DNA from: Clostridia bacterium
GTDB taxonomy: Bacteria > Bacillota_A > Clostridia > Oscillospirales > Acutalibacteraceae
Assembly (NCBI GenBank): GCA_017423885.1
Contig: JAFPCJ010000150.1
Coordinates: 1-8,635 of the forward strand
Length of the DNA stretch: 8,635 nt
Reading direction: 5' to 3'
Notes under the pieces: generated by a model
What the model was told of the DNA's origin: nothing
Seen by the model: the letters and a program-made list of their open reading frames with translations, nothing else
Database searches by the model: none
In this document: positions 6,618 through 8,635 of the stretch, in pieces
How positions within the stretch are numbered: the stretch's first letter is position 1
How the letters are laid out: each line of letters opens with the position of its first letter
Translations under genes and position numbers: made by a program

Positions 6618-8465
6618 ATGAAACTTGAATATAGTGAGTATTATCGCAGATTGAGCGGATGCTTCATCGGTAAAAGCGTAGGCGGAACACTCGGAATGCC
6701 GTATGAGGGTGAGGAAAGACTGCTTGATCTTACCTTTTATGATCCCGTTCCTACCGAAATGGTTGCTAATGATGACCTTGATCTTCAGGTTATGGCTTTG
6801 GAGGCTGTTCGTCGAAACGGCTTGCCTATTCACAGAAAGTATCTCGGCGATTTTTATTTGAAGAGTCTTCGTTTTGCCTGTGATGAGTACGGTGTTGCGC
6901 GCCGTAATTTGACACACGGCATCTTCCCGCCGCTTTCGGGATACTATGACAATAAATTTACAGGTGGTATGGGCTCGGCTATCCGTTCGGAAATATGGGG
7001 CTGTTTGGCTCCGGGCGATCCCGCTCTTGCCGCCGCGCTCGCAAGAGAGGATTCCTGCATAGATCACACGGATGACGGTCTTGAAGCTACAATGTTTCTT
7101 GCTGCTATAGAAAGTGCCGCTTTTGTAGAGACAGATATTGACCGTCTTATAGATACAGCTCTCGAGTATGTTGCAGAGAACGGACGCTTTGCCTGCACCA
7201 TAAGAGATACCCGTATTTGGTGGAATGAGTGCCGAGATTTTGTTGAGGTGCGTCGCAGAATTCTTGATAAGTATTATGTTCAGAATTGGACCGATGTATC
7301 TATAAATATCTCCTTTGTAGTTCTCGGTCTGCTTGCAGGTGAGGGCGATTTCGGCAAAACGATATGTACCGCTGTAAACTGCGGTAACGATACCGACTGT
7401 ACAGGTGCTACTCTCGGCGCTCTTTACGGTATAATGTACCCCGAGCGCATAACCGAGGAGTGGACAGCGCCCATAGGCAACCGTCTTGTTGTAGGCGGCA
7501 ATATGCTCGGTCTGCATGAGGTAGATACCATTGATAAGTTCTGTGAGCAGATAGCGGCTGTAAGTATTGATGTACAGAAATTCTATGGCTCGTCGGTCAT
7601 TACGGAAAACTATCCCGAATTCCCCGAGTATGCTGTTTTTGAGCGTGATCCTTGGTGTACTCATGATGAGAATATTCCCTATGGCTTTGATGATGATCCG
7701 CATGAGAGCGTTCTTGCGATAATGCCGCTTTATACCTCGGTATTTTATCCCGAAGATATTGCTATCGGTGCGGGTGAGACCAAGCAATACCGTATTCGTT
7801 TCCGCGGACGCAAAAAAGCAGAAGGCTTTAAGGGTATTGTAAGCGTACCTAACGGCTTTGCGGTTGAGCCGAGCCGTTTCGAATTAAGCCTTGAGCCGCA
7901 GAAGGATAGCTTTGTTACGGTGTATGTTACCCGAAGCGCTGATGCCGCTAAAAATCCGTATTTTAATCCGATGGATATACGTCTTATCGGTGAAAATGAG
8001 ACAATAGAGCTTACCGCTCAACTTCCGCTTTGTACTTCTTGGGTAATGAAGCCGACTGACACTTCTTGGAACAGATGTCCTTCCTTGGAGGAGCTGTCGG
8101 GTTCGAAGCGCGTAGAAGCTCCGTATCATTTTGTAAAGGTTCCTGCAGGACACTGGCTTCTTTCTACCTGCGTAAAGGATCCTGTGGGTACAAGAAATGC
8201 ATTTCTTGTAGCCGAAGGCACAAGAAAGATAAAGGTATGGATAAACGATAAATTAGTTCAGGAAAATGACGGCTCGTATTATGTTCCTGCTTTTCATAGA
8301 GGTCCCCTGCGACGCCGTGTAAATTTGAGCGGCTGGAGCAGAATAACTGTTGAAGTTTTGGACGGAAACGAGGGAGAGGTCTTTATAGGCCTTGGAACTC
8401 CGTATGGATTTGATTGGATATTTGATATTGAAAACCGATTGCCTGACGTAGCTGTAGAGGAGTAG
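6618..8465 (+). CDS. ADP-ribosylglycohydrolase-family protein with C-terminal beta-sandwich domains
   Basis: The N-terminal part (about residues 5-325) is an all-helical ADP-ribosylglycohydrolase (ARH/DraG) domain: GCFIGKSVGGTLG (14-26), NDDLDLQ (51-57), GGMGSAIRSEIWG (116-128), HTDDGLEATMFLAA (150-163) and GNDTDCTGATLGALYG (256-271). In classical ARH enzymes the T-D-D and D-x-D-T motifs hold two Mg ions that drive cleavage of the ADP-ribose bond. Here Asp52, Asp53, Asp258 and Asp260 are kept, but the first Thr is Asn51 and the last Thr is Cys261. The protein is 615 residues, against about 300-350 for ARH enzymes. The extra part has an Ig-like NEW3-type beta domain (about 375-470) and a jelly-roll-like domain (about 495-605) that could bind sugars. 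No signal peptide is seen, so it is cytoplasmic. Placement between a glycosidase and a beta-helix protein points to a carbohydrate-processing N- or O-glycosidase role rather than ADP-ribose removal from proteins; this is inference. Confidence 0.88.
   Translation: MKLEYSEYYRRLSGCFIGKSVGGTLGMPYEGEERLLDLTFYDPVPTEMVANDDLDLQVMALEAVRRNGLPIHRKYLGDFYLKSLRFACDEYGVARRNLTHGIFPPLSGYYDNKFTGGMGSAIRSEIWGCLAPGDPALAAALAREDSCIDHTDDGLEATMFLAAIESAAFVETDIDRLIDTALEYVAENGRFACTIRDTRIWWNECRDFVEVRRRILDKYYVQNWTDVSINISFVVLGLLAGEGDFGKTICTAVNCGNDTDCTGATLGALYGIMYPERITEEWTAPIGNRLVVGGNMLGLHEVDTIDKFCEQIAAVSIDVQKFYGSSVITENYPEFPEYAVFERDPWCTHDENIPYGFDDDPHESVLAIMPLYTSVFYPEDIAIGAGETKQYRIRFRGRKKAEGFKGIVSVPNGFAVEPSRFELSLEPQKDSFVTVYVTRSADAAKNPYFNPMDIRLIGENETIELTAQLPLCTSWVMKPTDTSWNRCPSLEELSGSKRVEAPYHFVKVPAGHWLLSTCVKDPVGTRNAFLVAEGTRKIKVWINDKLVQENDGSYYVPAFHRGPLRRRVNLSGWSRITVEVLDGNEGEVFIGLGTPYGFDWIFDIENRLPDVAVEE
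8456..8462 (+). promoter_or_regulatory. Shine-Dalgarno site for the right-edge gene
   Basis: AGAGGAG lies within the last codons of the upstream gene, 8 bases before ATG 8471. It supports a real gene start there although the frame is cut by the window edge after 55 codons. Confidence 0.7.
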
Positions 8466-8470
8466 TCGAT

Positions 8471-8635
8471 ATGTTTAAAAATGATGATACAGCATATCTC
8501 CAGCGTCTTTTGGATACCCGAGAGACAAAGGTGTATTTTCCGTATAAAAAAGAGGGATATACTATATCGGCTCCGTTGCGTATATATTCAAATCAAAGCC
8601 TTTGCGTAGACCGTTTTACGGTTATCCGCCTTGCC
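8471..8635 (+). CDS. Right-handed beta-helix protein, GH28/pectate-lyase-like, N-terminal fragment (cut by window)
   Basis: The frame starts at ATG 8471, 5 bases after the upstream stop, and stays open to the last base (55 codons). The N-terminus (MFKNDDTAYLQRL) is polar with no signal peptide. It is followed by VYFPYKKEGYTISAPLRIYS and then NQSLCVDRFTVIRLA. This fits the opening turn of many polygalacturonase-type beta-helix proteins: V-x-F-P-x-G-x-Y-x-(I/L)-x-x-P-L, then S-N-x-x-L-x-(L/V)-x-x-x-x-x-I-x-L. Catalytic residues would lie beyond the window, so hydrolase, lyase or epimerase cannot be told apart. If intracellular, it would process imported oligosaccharides, perhaps uronic-acid-containing ones. 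The family call rests on one short motif region. Confidence 0.6.
   Translation, partial: MFKNDDTAYLQRLLDTRETKVYFPYKKEGYTISAPLRIYSNQSLCVDRFTVIRLA

Noticed and set aside
6588..7787. Long open frame of 399 codons on the minus strand opposite the ARH-family gene.
   Set aside because: It is codon-aligned with the + strand gene, and its openness follows from that gene avoiding TTA, CTA and TCA codons. It starts at a TTG, its translation shows no recognisable domain, and the + strand protein has clear family motifs.

Overview
The window looks like part of a carbohydrate-utilisation operon from a gut-type Firmicute, probably class Clostridia in the Ruminococcus/Oscillospiraceae range. The reasons are a moderately AT-rich composition, strong purine-rich Shine-Dalgarno sites, a Gram-positive style lipoprotein with a Ser/Gln/Glu-rich linker, and CUT1 sugar permeases with no dedicated ATPase beside them. 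The genus is an inference from style, not from a marker gene.

All genes lie on the + strand and are packed with almost no spacing: (1) the C-terminal part of a DUF5696-type, glycosidase-like protein (1-1209, cut by the left edge); (2) a MalF-like CUT1 permease (1206-2093, overlapping gene 1 by 4 bases); (3) a MalG-like CUT1 permease (2110-3069); (4) a secreted lipoprotein esterase of SGNH/CE2 type (3084-4358); (5) a cytoplasmic GH42-like clan GH-A glycosidase (4380-6605); (6) a long ADP-ribosylglycohydrolase-family protein with extra C-terminal beta domains (6618-8465); (7) the first 55 codons of a right-handed beta-helix (GH28/pectate-lyase-like) protein (8471 to the right edge). Gaps are -4, 16, 14, 21, 12 and 5 bases. 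No promoter or terminator is visible inside the window, so this is most likely the middle of one transcript. No stretch over 25 bases lacks a gene. I see no RNA genes, mobile elements or CRISPR.

A working model: the anchored esterase removes acetyl groups from a plant oligosaccharide outside the cell; the two permeases, with a solute-binding protein and a shared MsmX-type ATPase encoded elsewhere, import it; and the leaderless GH42-like enzyme, ADP-ribosylglycohydrolase-family protein and beta-helix protein process it in the cytoplasm. A beta-helix protein together with a beta-galactosidase-like enzyme and an acetyl esterase would fit an acetylated pectic or hemicellulosic substrate, but the substrate is not proven. 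The least explained parts are the ADP-ribosylglycohydrolase-family protein, whose metal-site motifs depart from the classical ones and which sits among glycan enzymes, and the DUF5696 protein tied to the transporter.
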